Shown: positions 54,573-63,909, numbered from the stretch's first letter. The stretch: 64,000 bases of DNA from CAVQCT01 sp964520865 (GCA_964520865.1 CAZFOY010000006.1:29426-93425); one strand, 5' to 3'. The notes: generated from the letters alone by a model not told the origin. Made by a program: numbers and translations.

Positions 54573-55121
54573 CTATCGCCAGACTTTGTCGGTCTGAAGT
54601 TCCATGATCTGGTGATACACCGACTCAACATTGTCGATCGTATCGAGCCTGGGGGTCAGACTCCCGTTGGCGGCGCCTCCCGATCCCCGCGTGGCCGAGG
54701 TCCCGAGCCAGATCGTTCCCTTCCCATCACGGGATTTCGAAAGACGAATCTGGGAGAGGCTCTTGATATCGAACGATTTCAGCTCGGGCTTTGAATATCC
54801 CGAAAGAATAAGAATCCGGTGGTCGGTAAGACCGTAGTAGGTCCTTGCTCGAATCCTTGCATCGAAGAAGAATCGGCCTACGACGAGGTATAATCCGATC
54901 AGGATGAAGGGGACGCCCCACAGTCTGGCTCCCAGCGAACCGTTCTGTGAGATGACGCCTAATTCCCAGAAGATGGCGAAGCCGCACCAGAAGAGGCTGA
55001 AGGGGATCAAGAAGATGTCGCCGCCGGTTAATCTCATTCCCTGCCTCGGTCGACCGGTCCAGAGCAGCCGCTCGACCGATTCCAGATAGGGCTGAAGTTT
55101 CTGTTCTGATTCAAAATCCAT
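54573..55121 (-). CDS. Membrane protein with PH-like domain
   Basis: 182 residues with two hydrophobic segments (about 36-56 and 67-86), then a beta-rich domain containing TYYGLTDHRILILSGYSKPELKSF and IKSLSQIRLSKSRDGKGTIW. That pattern (YxLTDxRILI, then short strands and a polar helix) is typical of bacterial PH-like domains of the YdbT/YokE sort. The function of these membrane-anchored domains is largely unknown. It precedes the small membrane gene on its 5' side with an 87-bp gap. Confidence 0.72.
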   Translation of the reverse strand: MDFESEQKLQPYLESVERLLWTGRPRQGMRLTGGDIFLIPFSLFWCGFAIFWELGVISQNGSLGARLWGVPFILIGLYLVVGRFFFDARIRARTYYGLTDHRILILSGYSKPELKSFDIKSLSQIRLSKSRDGKGTIWLGTSATRGSGGAANGSLTPRLDTIDNVESVYHQIMELQTDKVWR

Positions 55122-55208
55122 AAAAGTACCTACTCTCTGTTTTCGGCAGACAGAACGAATCTCATTACTCTGACGGACCCGGACTTCCCGGGGAGGTCTG
55201 ACGGCTGG

Positions 55209-55535
55209 TCATCGCCCCCAGGTATGTTTCAGCCACAGTAGAATACCGATCAGGAAGAGATACACTGTCATGCCCAAACCGATTCGGATGTAGTAGAAAA
55301 ACTTGCGAGTCTTCTTCCTTTCGTTCGGCTTTGAAAACATGAGAGCAAAGAACGCTCGAAAGCCCAGGACTAACGGAGGGGCTACGATAATCAAGAGCAG
55401 CCAGCCGGAAGAACTTTTCGGCTGGATCGGCCAGACCCAGAACAGCCCCAGGCCGGCAAGGAGCAGCCAGAGGATGACAAGAAAGGAGACCAGCCCGATG
55501 CGCTGGCGAAGTTCATTGTCTTTTTGCAAATCCAT
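55209..55535 (-). CDS. Small three-helix membrane protein
   Basis: 108 residues with three hydrophobic helices (about 14-34, 44-64 and 82-103) joined by short basic loops (KPNERKKTRK). No family is recognised. It is upstream of the PH-like membrane protein and shares its direction, so a two-gene operon is possible. No signal for a role beyond membrane insertion. Confidence 0.6.
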   Translation of the reverse strand: MDLQKDNELRQRIGLVSFLVILWLLLAGLGLFWVWPIQPKSSSGWLLLIIVAPPLVLGFRAFFALMFSKPNERKKTRKFFYYIRIGLGMTVYLFLIGILLWLKHTWGR

Positions 55536-55669
55536 GAAATCGATTTCTCCTGTCGCCGACAGGTTTCGTTCCCTTCTCTTATTATCGACCTGAATCTAAG
55601 GCCGTTTTGGCTATGAGGAAAGAGGGGCCCGATGAGAATTCTTCCGGCCGCACGCCAGTTTTTTTGAAA

Positions 55670-55924
55670 TCAGTTAATGGCCGGCAGGATGTATTTTGGT
55701 ATGAGTTCCTGCTGGGCAAGGAGCGAAGCTCGGTCGCCGTAGTTGGCGCCATAAAAGGCAATTACGACGTCGAGGTCGGGGATACCCATAACGATCTAAT
55801 TTCCATTCCGCATCCCGCCATCGAGAATCACCTGCCCGATCTTCATGAAATCCCGGGGCCTGAATCGAATGCCGCCACCTATCGATGGTGATCGTGCAGC
55901 AATCGATGATGTTATAATCCAATC
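55670..55924 (-). pseudogene. Decayed C-terminal remnant of a beta-lactamase-type serine hydrolase
   Basis: Read in the proper minus-strand phase, this stretch gives GGGIRFRPRDFMKIGQVILD, then GGMRNGN, a stop, and then IVMGIPDLDVVIAFYGANYG leading to ELIPKYILPAIN and a stop. These match two conserved parts of class C-type serine hydrolases: the R-P-R-D-F-M-K-I-G helix that follows the catalytic domain, and the terminal strand-helix with DLDVV...GGNY...YILPA. The block that normally joins them (about 60-100 residues) is missing and a stop sits at the junction, so this is a broken relic with an internal deletion. No N-terminal part or active-site motif is present. Confidence 0.55.
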
Positions 55925-55978
55925 GATTACGTGTGTTCTACAGCCTCGGGGGAGTAGGTCGTCTTGTAGACGATATGT

Positions 55979-56785
55979 TCACTTCTTGGCTACGACGGCG
56001 AAATGGGCGCTCGCACCTACGATCGATTCATCCTCTTCGACCCTTTCCAGCCCAGAGAGCAGGAACGGGCGGACGTCGGCGTCCTGGATCAGGTTTTCGA
56101 TTTCGGCGGCCATCCAGACCGGGCCCTCGATAGCCAGCAGTCTGCTTTCCCGAAAGCCGGCCCGATCGATTTCAGCTTTGGCCTCAGCAGGTAGATGAAA
56201 GTATGAGTCGGTGAAATATCCGGGATTGGAGGTAGGATTAATATGACGGCCGGACCGGAGATCTTCTTCGACCATTTTCCGGAAGACCGGATCTTTGATA
56301 TAGCCGTTCCGGGTACCATCCATTAGTGACGCGAATCTCGAAATGAACGCCCCGACAAAGACACCGCCGGGCTTCAGCACTCGAACAGCCTCCTTCAGCG
56401 CCGCAAGCCTCTCCTCAGTCTCCAGCAAATGGTAGAGTGGTCCGAGATACAGAACGACATCGGCCGATCCGTCGTGAAAGGCAAGATCACTTGCATCGCC
56501 GAGCACGATCGACTGCAAAGGAGCTTTCGCATTTGTATTGTGTGTCGTTGCCTGTTCGATATGGATCTCCATCGGATCGACCAGATGAACGGCATATCCT
56601 CGTTCGGCAAGGGGAAAGGCATAAACGCCGTTTGCACATCCGACATCGAGGATTGTCGCCGGGGCAGGCGGGAGATATCGCCGAAGGATGGATTCGGTTC
56701 GGACGCGCTCAAGCGTATGCCGATCGAGTCGATTGCCTTCCTGACCTCGGCCGTAGTGCTCCCGGATGGATTTGGAAATCTTCAT
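55979..56785 (-). CDS. SAM-dependent methyltransferase
   Basis: 268 residues with motif I ILDVGCANGVYAFPLAERGY, the acidic strand VHLVDPMEIHI, a GDASDLAF loop and YLGPLYHLLETEER, and C-terminal strands ending in FAVVAKK. Among small methyltransferases it resembles the type-11 family with a C-terminal cap (YFTDSYFHLPAEAKAEI) that probably recognises the substrate. No ribosome site is clear before the ATG. The substrate is unknown. It is divergent from the pirin gene and followed by the serine-hydrolase relic. Confidence 0.82.
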   Translation of the reverse strand: MKISKSIREHYGRGQEGNRLDRHTLERVRTESILRRYLPPAPATILDVGCANGVYAFPLAERGYAVHLVDPMEIHIEQATTHNTNAKAPLQSIVLGDASDLAFHDGSADVVLYLGPLYHLLETEERLAALKEAVRVLKPGGVFVGAFISRFASLMDGTRNGYIKDPVFRKMVEEDLRSGRHINPTSNPGYFTDSYFHLPAEAKAEIDRAGFRESRLLAIEGPVWMAAEIENLIQDADVRPFLLSGLERVEEDESIVGASAHFAVVAKK

Positions 56786-56964
56786 AGTGACAATATAGCA
56801 AGACCGCTATCGAAGATAAAGTACGATTTGTCGAAAAGAGATCGGAGCGCACGGTTCTCCCTAACCTCACCGGGAATGCGATTGACAAATGGAGCGGCGC
56901 GATCTATGTTATTGACACGCAGGTGGGTCAGAGACTGAATTGTGATTGAATAGGAGTACGTGTC

Positions 56965-57870
56965 ATGTCAATCCGCCCGGTCAAGAAAGTTGTCAAAGCG
57001 CGGCCCACCATTGAAGGTGCGGGTGTGCATCTCAGACGCGCATTCGGATTCGGCGATCCGTCCGAAAATGATCCTTTCCTTCTGCTCGATGATTTCAGAA
57101 ACGAACGTCCCGACGATTATCTCGCCGGATTTCCCTGGCACCCTCATCGGGGAATCGAGACGATAACGTATGTTCTCGCCGGGAGCGTCGATCACGGCGA
57201 CAGCATCGGCAATAAAGGGACGATCTCGCCGGGGGACATTCAATGGATGACGGCGGGGCGCGGGATCATTCATCAGGAGATGCCGAAAGGGGATGCGTCG
57301 GGGAGAATGCACGGATTCCAGCTCTGGGCGAATCTTCCGTCAGCGCTCAAGTTTACCGAACCACGCTATCAGGAAGTCAAGTCGCAGGAAATCCCGGAAG
57401 TGACGGACGACGACGGTACTAAGGCGCGGATTGTCTGCGGCGAGTTCTGGGGAAAGCGTGGTCCGGTAGTAGGGATCGCCGCCGATCCGGTCTATATCGA
57501 TGTCACGGTGCCGGCGGGCAAGAGAAAGACCCTCCCGGTGGAGATGAAGAGTCACGCTTTTGCCTATGTCTTCGACGGTTCGTGAAAATTCTGCAATGCA
57601 TCCGGTCCGCTGGCCGTGCCGACCGAGAGTGTCGGATGGCTCGATACCAAACCGCCGACCGAAGCGGACAACCGGTCATTGATTCTATTCGACACCGGCG
57701 ACGAGGTTACGATCCAGGCGGGCGATGAGGGGGTGCGGTTCCTTCTGGTGTCCGGTCGGCCTTTGCAGGAACCGGTTGCGTGGTACGGACCTATCGTCAT
57801 GAATACCCAGGAACAGCTCCGGGAAGCGTTCGAAGAACTGGACAACGGGACTTTCCTGGAGCATAAGTAG
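56965..57870 (+). pseudogene. Pirin-family gene interrupted by an in-frame TGA
   Basis: Two blocks in the same reading frame, 56965-57582 and 57586-57870, together make one full-length pirin of about 300 residues. The first has the bicupin metal motif HPHRGIETITYVLAGSVDHGDS and WMTAGRGIIHQEMP. The second continues KFCNASGPLAV, LILFDTGDEV, LVSGRPLQEPVAWYGPIVMN, the usual pirin C-terminal cupin. They are split by a TGA at 57583-57585, just where family members read EGSG (here DGS then stop). One base change (GGA to TGA) explains it. Pirins are iron-binding cupins, some with quercetinase or transcription-cofactor roles. Start: AGGAG 9 bases before ATG. A truncated first half lacks the second cupin and is probably non-functional. 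Confidence 0.75.
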
Positions 57871-57971
57871 CGGGCAATCCGGGTTCTATACAGGATCCGG
57901 GCCGCGGACTCAACTAAAGCGGGTCAGTCAGTCCTCCGATAATTGCACTATAGTGGAGGGAATGACTGATC

Positions 57972-58505
57972 ATGTACGAACCGATTCGAGAACCAGCCCG
58001 TCCGAGACTGCTGCTAATCATCACACCGCTTGTTCTTCTCTTTACGATCCTGATGTTCGAGCTTATGTGGAATGATCCCCCTTCAATAGGCAGAACCGTT
58101 TTCCTGAGCGGGATCGCCGCGGTAACCTTTGGCTTGGTTGCGGCCACGCTCTGGCCGGGATCCGGTCGATGGGGGTTGAGGATTGTTGCCTTTGTCGTGT
58201 TCTTCGCCTATCTGGCGTACATGATCGACGAATTTGTTTTCGTCCGTGGTCCGTTTCTTGACCCAAACGACGTTCACGCGCCCAGTCCGTTGCTGTCTCT
58301 TCTCGGGTTCCTTGCGATCGGTCTTCCGTCGTTTCAATACGCCTTCACCGGGGCGGTGTTACCTCGCGTCCGAATCCGGAACTCGGAGCCGGTGAGGAAA
58401 GCTGATATTATTATGGAACGGATCCTGAAACTTGGCTACTGGGCGCACGTGGTAGCCATCCTCATAGCGATAGGGGCTGCGATTGTTCGGTTCTTCTCAA
58501 GATAA
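57972..58505 (+). CDS. Multi-pass membrane protein (first of tandem pair)
   Basis: 177 residues with about four or five hydrophobic helices (for example 13-31, 42-62, 66-87, 105-125 and 155-175) and conserved FGLVAATLWPGSGRWGLRI and EPVRKADIIMERILKLGYW. The same motifs recur in the next gene, so the two arose by duplication. The ribosome site is GGAGGGA, somewhat far (about 11 bases). I do not recognise a family. Inner-membrane location is expected. Confidence 0.65.
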   Translation: MYEPIREPARPRLLLIITPLVLLFTILMFELMWNDPPSIGRTVFLSGIAAVTFGLVAATLWPGSGRWGLRIVAFVVFFAYLAYMIDEFVFVRGPFLDPNDVHAPSPLLSLLGFLAIGLPSFQYAFTGAVLPRVRIRNSEPVRKADIIMERILKLGYWAHVVAILIAIGAAIVRFFSR

Positions 58506-58521
58506 GATTGATGATCGGCTA

Positions 58522-59106
58522 ATGGTAGAAGAGCCTGGCTTCGGTCGGGTCGATCCGGCGGACGAGTACGGCTCCCAGAATCGAGCACGTCGTTCGCCAC
58601 TTCTGGTAGTCATCGCCGCGACTATGCTCTTTCTAACCATCATGTTGTTCCAGATGCAGTGGAATGATCTTCCGCCAATTGCGACGGCCACTCTGCTTGG
58701 AGGATTTAGCCTGGTTACGTTTGGTCTGATCGTATCGGCCGTCTGGCCGAATAAAGGTCGATGGGGCTTGAAAATTCCCGCCTTTGTCCTCTTTGCCGTG
58801 AGCTTCTACGTATTGATATATGAATTAATATCCCCGGCAAACTCGTTTGAGTCCTCAGGCGAGATCTTCCATTCGCCCTTACTGACGGCTCTCATCTTCT
58901 TCGGCTGTTTTGGCGTCCCCGCTTTTCTCTACACTTTCTGGCCCTGTTTCACGTTCCGGGAGAGGACCGATGGATCAAAGCCTGTAAGCAAGGCTGACCA
59001 GATCGCCAGAAAAGTGATGAACCTTGCGCTGGGGCTGCACGTAATCCTTGCAGTAGTAGCGCTCGGCGCCCTTGTCTTTCGGCTGATCTTGCACTGGTTC
59101 GGATGA
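58522..59106 (+). CDS. Multi-pass membrane protein (second of tandem pair)
   Basis: 194 residues from the ATG at 58522; the frame extends to a TTG at 58483 inside the previous gene but that has no ribosome site. About four or five hydrophobic helices carry the same landmarks as the neighbour: MLFQMQWNDLPPIATATLLGG, FGLIVSAVWPNKGRWGLKI and SKADQIARKVMNLALGLH. It starts 16 bp after the first copy. The duplicated pair may form a heteromeric membrane complex; no function is known. Confidence 0.65.
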   Translation: MVEEPGFGRVDPADEYGSQNRARRSPLLVVIAATMLFLTIMLFQMQWNDLPPIATATLLGGFSLVTFGLIVSAVWPNKGRWGLKIPAFVLFAVSFYVLIYELISPANSFESSGEIFHSPLLTALIFFGCFGVPAFLYTFWPCFTFRERTDGSKPVSKADQIARKVMNLALGLHVILAVVALGALVFRLILHWFG

Positions 59107-59158
59107 AAAGATCGAATCCTGTTCCTTAAAGAGACTGCTCACATGAGATCGGATGCAA

Positions 59159-60532
59159 TTAGTCGATCTTCTGCGCGATCTTGTAGGATTGCTTCACGCA
59201 GTCGTTCAGGCCGATGCCGTAGTAGGCGTTGCCGGTAACGAAGAGATTGCCGAGTTCGGTCAGCTCAGTTTCAATCGCAGTCATCTTGTCACTATGTCCG
59301 ACCATGAATTGGGGGATACCGTGTGCCCATCGGTAAATCTTCACCACCTGTGGGGCACCGCTGATTCCAAGTATATCGTTAAGATCGTTCGTCGTTGCCG
59401 CCAGAAGGTCGTCATCGGAGAGGTTGATCGACTCATGGTCACCGTCGCCGCCGATCATCGTGCGAAACTGCACATGCCCTTCCGGGCAGCGTTCGGCAAA
59501 AATCGATGAAGTCCAGATAGAACCGAGAATCCGGCGCTGCTCTTTGGCCGGGACAAGAAAACCGAAACCATTGAGATCGTTGCGGACCTGGCTCTTCTCA
59601 TATCCAAGACAGATAACCGCGATAGGTGCGTACGGGATGCTGTCGAATCGGTCGGCCAGCGGAGTAGAAAGCTTGCGAACCAGATTGGCGGCGAAATTCG
59701 TCGGAAGCGCCAAGACAACATGCCGGGCGGTTGTCGTTGATCCATCTCTTAGCTTAACCAGATAGTGCTGCTCGCTCCTTTCAATCGATTCAACAGGACT
59801 GTCCACGATGATCTGCTCGCCGTAGAGTGAGTGAAATCTCTCGATTATGGCATACAAGCCGCCTTTGAACGAAGTCAGCCAGCCGCTCGGACCACTGGGA
59901 CCGCCCGACTTGCGACCTTCCGCTTTAGCCTTCCTCGCGCGGCCGATCATCGCTTTGAACAACGAACCGTACTCGTCTTCCATCTCCTGCATGATCGGAA
60001 AACAGGACTTGAGTGAGAGCCGGTCGGCCATCCCGCCGTAAATGCCGGACACCATCGGCTGGAGCATATAATCCGCAGCTTCCTTGCCTATGTGACGCTT
60101 CGCAAAGTCGTAAATCGTTTCGTCGATACCGTCAGGACGGGATTTGGAGAACGGCTCCAGAGCGATACGCAGTTTCCCTCCAAGACTCAGAATATCCGAA
60201 CCAAGAAACTCCTTAGGACTCATCGGGACGCGACGAAGCTTGTTCTTGCGAAGAATGAACCGGCTGTTGACTTTTTCGCTGGCCCGCTCAAGCGTATCGG
60301 CCAGACCGATTTCATCGCACATCCGAAGAGTCAGCGGTTCCCGGTCGAGGAAACCGTTGGGACCCCAATCGAAGCTGTAGCCGTCGATATGGTCGGTGCC
60401 AATCGTTCCGCCGAGGCGCCTGTCCGCTTCGAAAAGTGTAATGTCAAACTCCGGATGGCGCTGTTTGAGGAAATGCAGAGCCGACAGGCCGGAGATTCCA
60501 CCGCCAACGATAACTACGTCCTTAGGCTTCAT
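59159..60532 (-). CDS. hemY: FAD-dependent protoporphyrinogen/coproporphyrinogen oxidase
   Basis: 457 residues. An N-terminal FAD Rossmann motif (VVIVGGGISGLSALHFL at 7-23, then LFEADRRLGG) and DWGPNGFL fit the HemY-type oxidase. The central YDFAKRHIGKEAADYMLQPMVSGIYGG is the family's well-conserved segment, and the C-terminus has FVTGNAYYGIGLNDCVKQ. It makes protoporphyrin IX from protoporphyrinogen IX, or coproporphyrin III from its precursor. Because HemN upstream already makes protoporphyrinogen, the first is more likely. HemY types use oxygen. It overlaps hemH by 11 bp and ends the operon. Confidence 0.9.
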   Translation of the reverse strand: MKPKDVVIVGGGISGLSALHFLKQRHPEFDITLFEADRRLGGTIGTDHIDGYSFDWGPNGFLDREPLTLRMCDEIGLADTLERASEKVNSRFILRKNKLRRVPMSPKEFLGSDILSLGGKLRIALEPFSKSRPDGIDETIYDFAKRHIGKEAADYMLQPMVSGIYGGMADRLSLKSCFPIMQEMEDEYGSLFKAMIGRARKAKAEGRKSGGPSGPSGWLTSFKGGLYAIIERFHSLYGEQIIVDSPVESIERSEQHYLVKLRDGSTTTARHVVLALPTNFAANLVRKLSTPLADRFDSIPYAPIAVICLGYEKSQVRNDLNGFGFLVPAKEQRRILGSIWTSSIFAERCPEGHVQFRTMIGGDGDHESINLSDDDLLAATTNDLNDILGISGAPQVVKIYRWAHGIPQFMVGHSDKMTAIETELTELGNLFVTGNAYYGIGLNDCVKQSYKIAQKID

Positions 60533-61487
60533 TGTTGTCCATCCTGTTGATTATGATATCCGCGAGCACCGAGCCGAATCGTCGGTCATCGTTGAACATC
60601 GGCATGCGGCGAATGCGCGGACGATCTGCTTCGGCCACGAAGGACTTGAGTTCGATATCAAGTTCATACAGCGTCTCGATATGATCGCACACGAAACTGA
60701 TCGGCACGATGAACAAATTCTTATCCGGATTCTCCGACAGAAGACGCTTTACTTCGACGACCGTTTCGGGGCCTACCCATTTGACCGGGCCGGTACGGCT
60801 TTGGAATGAGAGGTGATATGGTCTGTCTCCGGCTGCGAGACGGGCTGTCTCCTTGATTTGGTTTACGTACGGATCTCCTTCGGTCACGAATTTCTCGGGA
60901 ATTGAATGCGCCGAGAAAAGCAGGATATCCGTTTCTCCGATGTTGTCGTCGATATAGCTTTTCAGCAGGTCGGTGTATCCCGAATGATCGTGGAAATCAT
61001 CGATATACCGAGCGGTTACCTCGGGGTAGCGTCTGAGAATCCGTCTTGCTTCGGCAAACGAGGACCCGGTCGTAGCTTTGCAGTATTGAGGGTAAAGCGG
61101 CAAAAAGTAGAACGACCGGCAGCCCTCCGAATAAGCTTCGTGAATCGCCGCTTCCGCTCTCGGTCGGAAATATCGCATGGCTATGAAGCACTTGAATCCG
61201 GGAAATACCGGAGTCAGGATGAACTCGATATTATCCCTCTGCGCCTCGGTCCATTTGAGCAGGGGAGAGCCTCCGCCGATCAGATCGTAATGTCCCCGGA
61301 CCTTATTTGACCGGAGGCTGCTGATCATTTTGGCAAACGGTCCGCGAAGCAGTTTTCCTCCGGGCAGATTGATTATTTCGGGATCGGAGAAGATGTTGAA
61401 AAGAAACTCTTTGACACCGGCGCCTGAATCTGGTCCTCCCATTCCCATGAGGATGACACAGCGTTTGTTGCTCGAACGTTCGGGCAT
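60522..61487 (-). CDS. hemH: Ferrochelatase
   Basis: 321 residues in the usual length range. The catalytic His194 in LLFSAHSIPEKFV and Glu271 in ISFVCDHIETLYELDIE match the porphyrin-metalating centre; MGMGGPDSGAGVKEFL at the N-terminus and RYFRPRAEAAI are further family features. It inserts ferrous iron into protoporphyrin IX to make haem, as a soluble or membrane-associated cytoplasmic enzyme. Its ATG follows the hemN stop directly (no gap), and its end overlaps hemY by 11 bp, so it is coupled to both neighbours. Confidence 0.92.
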   Translation of the reverse strand: MPERSSNKRCVILMGMGGPDSGAGVKEFLFNIFSDPEIINLPGGKLLRGPFAKMISSLRSNKVRGHYDLIGGGSPLLKWTEAQRDNIEFILTPVFPGFKCFIAMRYFRPRAEAAIHEAYSEGCRSFYFLPLYPQYCKATTGSSFAEARRILRRYPEVTARYIDDFHDHSGYTDLLKSYIDDNIGETDILLFSAHSIPEKFVTEGDPYVNQIKETARLAAGDRPYHLSFQSRTGPVKWVGPETVVEVKRLLSENPDKNLFIVPISFVCDHIETLYELDIELKSFVAEADRPRIRRMPMFNDDRRFGSVLADIIINRMDNNEA

Positions 61488-62885
61488 TTAGATCGTCCGT
61501 GAAAAAGTTGGTTTCTTCCCGCCACCGGTTCCATCGAGGTAAGCATCGAACGTCATGGCGATATTACGAATAAAGGTCCGTCCCACAGCAGTTATCGTCA
61601 GCCCGCCGTTCGGCTCGGCAAGAAGATCGTCTTCGAAAAACTCCACCAGTTTTTTATGTTCATTGGTGAAGTACTCGTAGTAGTTTACGTTGAATTTCTG
61701 CCGTAACGATTCGAAATCAAGATGGAAGTTGCACATCAGCGAGCTTATGACATGCTGGCGAATCAAATCGTCTTCCGAAAGGCGCATGCCGCGATAGGTG
61801 GCAAACTTTTTAGATTTCACCGATTCCATGTATTTGTCCAGCGACGAGAAATTCTGAAAGAAAGAGTCGTCGATATATCCTATTGAGGACATGCCGAGGC
61901 CCAACATTTCCGGCGCAGACTGCACGGTGTATCCCATGAAATTGCGGAAGAGTCTGCCGTCCGCCTGGGCCCGTGAGAGTTCATCGTCCGGCAGCGCGAA
62001 GTGATCCATGCCTATTTGCATGTACCCGGCCGCCGTGAATTCTTCGATAGCACTCGCAAACAGCTGATATTTATCTTCAGTGTGCGGAAGGTCCTCCGCG
62101 TTGATCTTCATCTGGTTTGATTTGACTGAAGGAAGATACGCGAAACTGTAGACTGCGACACGGTCCGGACGTAGGGCGATGGCGGTGCGAAGGGTCTGCC
62201 GAAAGTTCTCCGGCGTTTGCAGAGGAAGGCCGTAGATGAGATCGATGTTGATCCCTTTGAATTTCAATTCACGACACTGATCCATCACGCCTTTAATCAA
62301 TTCAGTCGATTGCACGCGGCCGATTGCCTGCTGTACACCCGGGTCAAGATCCTGTACACCAATCGAAATGCGATTGAATCCGCGACCGGCGAGATAGGCG
62401 AGCTGTTCATGGGTCGTAACTCGGGGATCGATTTCCAGAGATTTTTCGCATCCGTCCACAAATTCGAACCGGCTCTCGAGTTTGTCAAGAATCTGACCAA
62501 ACTCACTCGTCTCGAGGAAAGTTGGCGTGCCGCCGCCGAAATGAAGCTGGCTGATTTTGTTGCGTTTTCCGAGCAGGTCAGCCGAGTTGTCGATCTCCCG
62601 GAGCAACGCGTCGAGATACAGCTTGACCTTGTCCGAATTACGTGTAATGACAGTATTGCATCCGCAGTAATAACAGCGGCAGCGACAGAACGGGATGTGA
62701 ATATATATTGCCAGCGTTTCGTCTTCTCTCACTGATGCCGCTTTCAGCGCCGACGCATACACATCCGAGCCTACGTCACCTGACCAGATAGGTGCGGTTG
62801 GGTAACTCGTATATCTCGGCCCGGGTCGATCGTATTTACGAAGAAGTTCTATCGGAACGGTTGTCGAATTGTTCGTGCTATCCAT
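61488..62885 (-). CDS. hemN: Oxygen-independent coproporphyrinogen III dehydrogenase
   Basis: 465 residues, radical-SAM. The 4Fe-4S cluster motif C67-x3-C71-x2-C74-x-C76 (CRCRCYYCGC) includes the fourth cysteine that separates true HemN from HemW-type chaperones. GGGTPTFL, SIGVQDLDPGVQQAIGR and DLIYGLPLQTPENF, plus the C-terminal domain with RGMRLSEDDLIRQHVISSLMCN, confirm it. It oxidatively decarboxylates two propionates of coproporphyrinogen III to give protoporphyrinogen IX using two SAM molecules, without oxygen. It sits 4 bp after hemE. Confidence 0.94.
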   Translation of the reverse strand: MDSTNNSTTVPIELLRKYDRPGPRYTSYPTAPIWSGDVGSDVYASALKAASVREDETLAIYIHIPFCRCRCYYCGCNTVITRNSDKVKLYLDALLREIDNSADLLGKRNKISQLHFGGGTPTFLETSEFGQILDKLESRFEFVDGCEKSLEIDPRVTTHEQLAYLAGRGFNRISIGVQDLDPGVQQAIGRVQSTELIKGVMDQCRELKFKGINIDLIYGLPLQTPENFRQTLRTAIALRPDRVAVYSFAYLPSVKSNQMKINAEDLPHTEDKYQLFASAIEEFTAAGYMQIGMDHFALPDDELSRAQADGRLFRNFMGYTVQSAPEMLGLGMSSIGYIDDSFFQNFSSLDKYMESVKSKKFATYRGMRLSEDDLIRQHVISSLMCNFHLDFESLRQKFNVNYYEYFTNEHKKLVEFFEDDLLAEPNGGLTITAVGRTFIRNIAMTFDAYLDGTGGGKKPTFSRTI

Positions 62886-62889
62886 AGCT

Positions 62890-63909
62890 CTACCTGAATT
62901 GTTTGACCGCCTCGATCATCGCAACGACCGAGTCAATCGGCGTTTTCGGCTGAATGCCATGGCCAAGGTTGAAGATCAGTCGATCGTGATTTGAAAGCGT
63001 TTTTAGTAGTGATTCGGTGGCTTCACGAACGTGCGCCGGCGAACCGAAGAGCACCGATGGATCCAGATTCCCCTGTACTGCCTTGTCGGGCAGTTCGGCC
63101 ATGGCCTTCTGCAGGTCCATGCGATAGTCGACACCGACTACTTCGCAGGGGACGTCTCTTACTATATCTATATACGGAGATAAGTTGTTCTCAAAGAATA
63201 TGCGCGGCACATTCGCGCTCTTCAGCGATTCGAATATCCGGGTAGCCGGGTCCGCAGAGTATGTTCTGTAATCTTCACGCGAAAGTATTCCACCCCAACT
63301 GTCAAATAGCTGCACCGCATCCACACCGGCCTTGACTTGCTCAGAGAGATAGCCCGAAACAGAATCGGCCAGCAGAGTTATCAGTTTCCGCGAAGCACCG
63401 GGATACTTATGAAGAAAAGCTTTGGCCCGGTCGAAGTTTTTGGAGCCCTGTCCCTCGATCAGATAGCAGGCCAGCGTGAACGGCGAACCGGCAAACCCGA
63501 TAAGTGGAGTATTCGGAAGCGCCTTCTTGATCTGGCGAATTCCTTCGAATACATAGGGCAACTTGTTGACGTCGCAAGGATGTAACCGGTCGACGTCTTC
63601 CGGAGTTGCAATCGGATGAGCGATTTTCGGTCCACCTTCGGGGAAGCTGATCTCAACTCCCATCGGCTCGAGCATGGTGAGAATGTCCGAAAAGAGAATG
63701 GCTGCATCTAAGTTGAATCTGTCGATCGGCTGTTTGACCACTTTGGTGATCAGTTCGGGTGTTTTGCACAGCTCCATGAACGAGGCCTCTTCGCGCACTT
63801 CCCGGTATTCGGGGAGGTATCGTCCCGCCTGGCGCATAATCCAGACCGGGATCGGACCTTTGTTTCTGCGGTAGCATGCCTCTATGAAAGGAGTGTCGGT
63901 CAAGACCAC
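62890..63909 (-). CDS. hemE: Uroporphyrinogen III decarboxylase
   Basis: 339 residues. WIMRQAGRYLPEY (signature RQAGRY at 26-31) and FAGSPFTLACYLIEGQGSKNF with QLFDSWGGILS are hallmark family segments; GVDYRMD and GNLDPSVLFG near the C-terminus complete them. It removes the four acetate carboxyls of uroporphyrinogen III to yield coproporphyrinogen III. The GTG start at 63909 has AGGAGG 7 bases upstream and overlaps the upstream gene's stop by 10 bp. hemN follows within 4 bp. Confidence 0.95.
   Translation of the reverse strand: MVLTDTPFIEACYRRNKGPIPVWIMRQAGRYLPEYREVREEASFMELCKTPELITKVVKQPIDRFNLDAAILFSDILTMLEPMGVEISFPEGGPKIAHPIATPEDVDRLHPCDVNKLPYVFEGIRQIKKALPNTPLIGFAGSPFTLACYLIEGQGSKNFDRAKAFLHKYPGASRKLITLLADSVSGYLSEQVKAGVDAVQLFDSWGGILSREDYRTYSADPATRIFESLKSANVPRIFFENNLSPYIDIVRDVPCEVVGVDYRMDLQKAMAELPDKAVQGNLDPSVLFGSPAHVREATESLLKTLSNHDRLIFNLGHGIQPKTPIDSVVAMIEAVKQFR

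Noticed and set aside
55607..55891. 94-codon plus-strand frame
   Set aside because: Antisense to the serine-hydrolase relic; no ribosome site and no family resemblance.
57583..57585. Genome-wide recoding of TGA as glycine (as in SR1/Gracilibacteria)
   Set aside because: TGA is used as a normal stop in several clear genes here, for example the sigma factor, the ZAS protein (7305-7307) and the response regulator (in its ATGA overlap). One in-frame TGA in pirin is better explained as a mutation or error.
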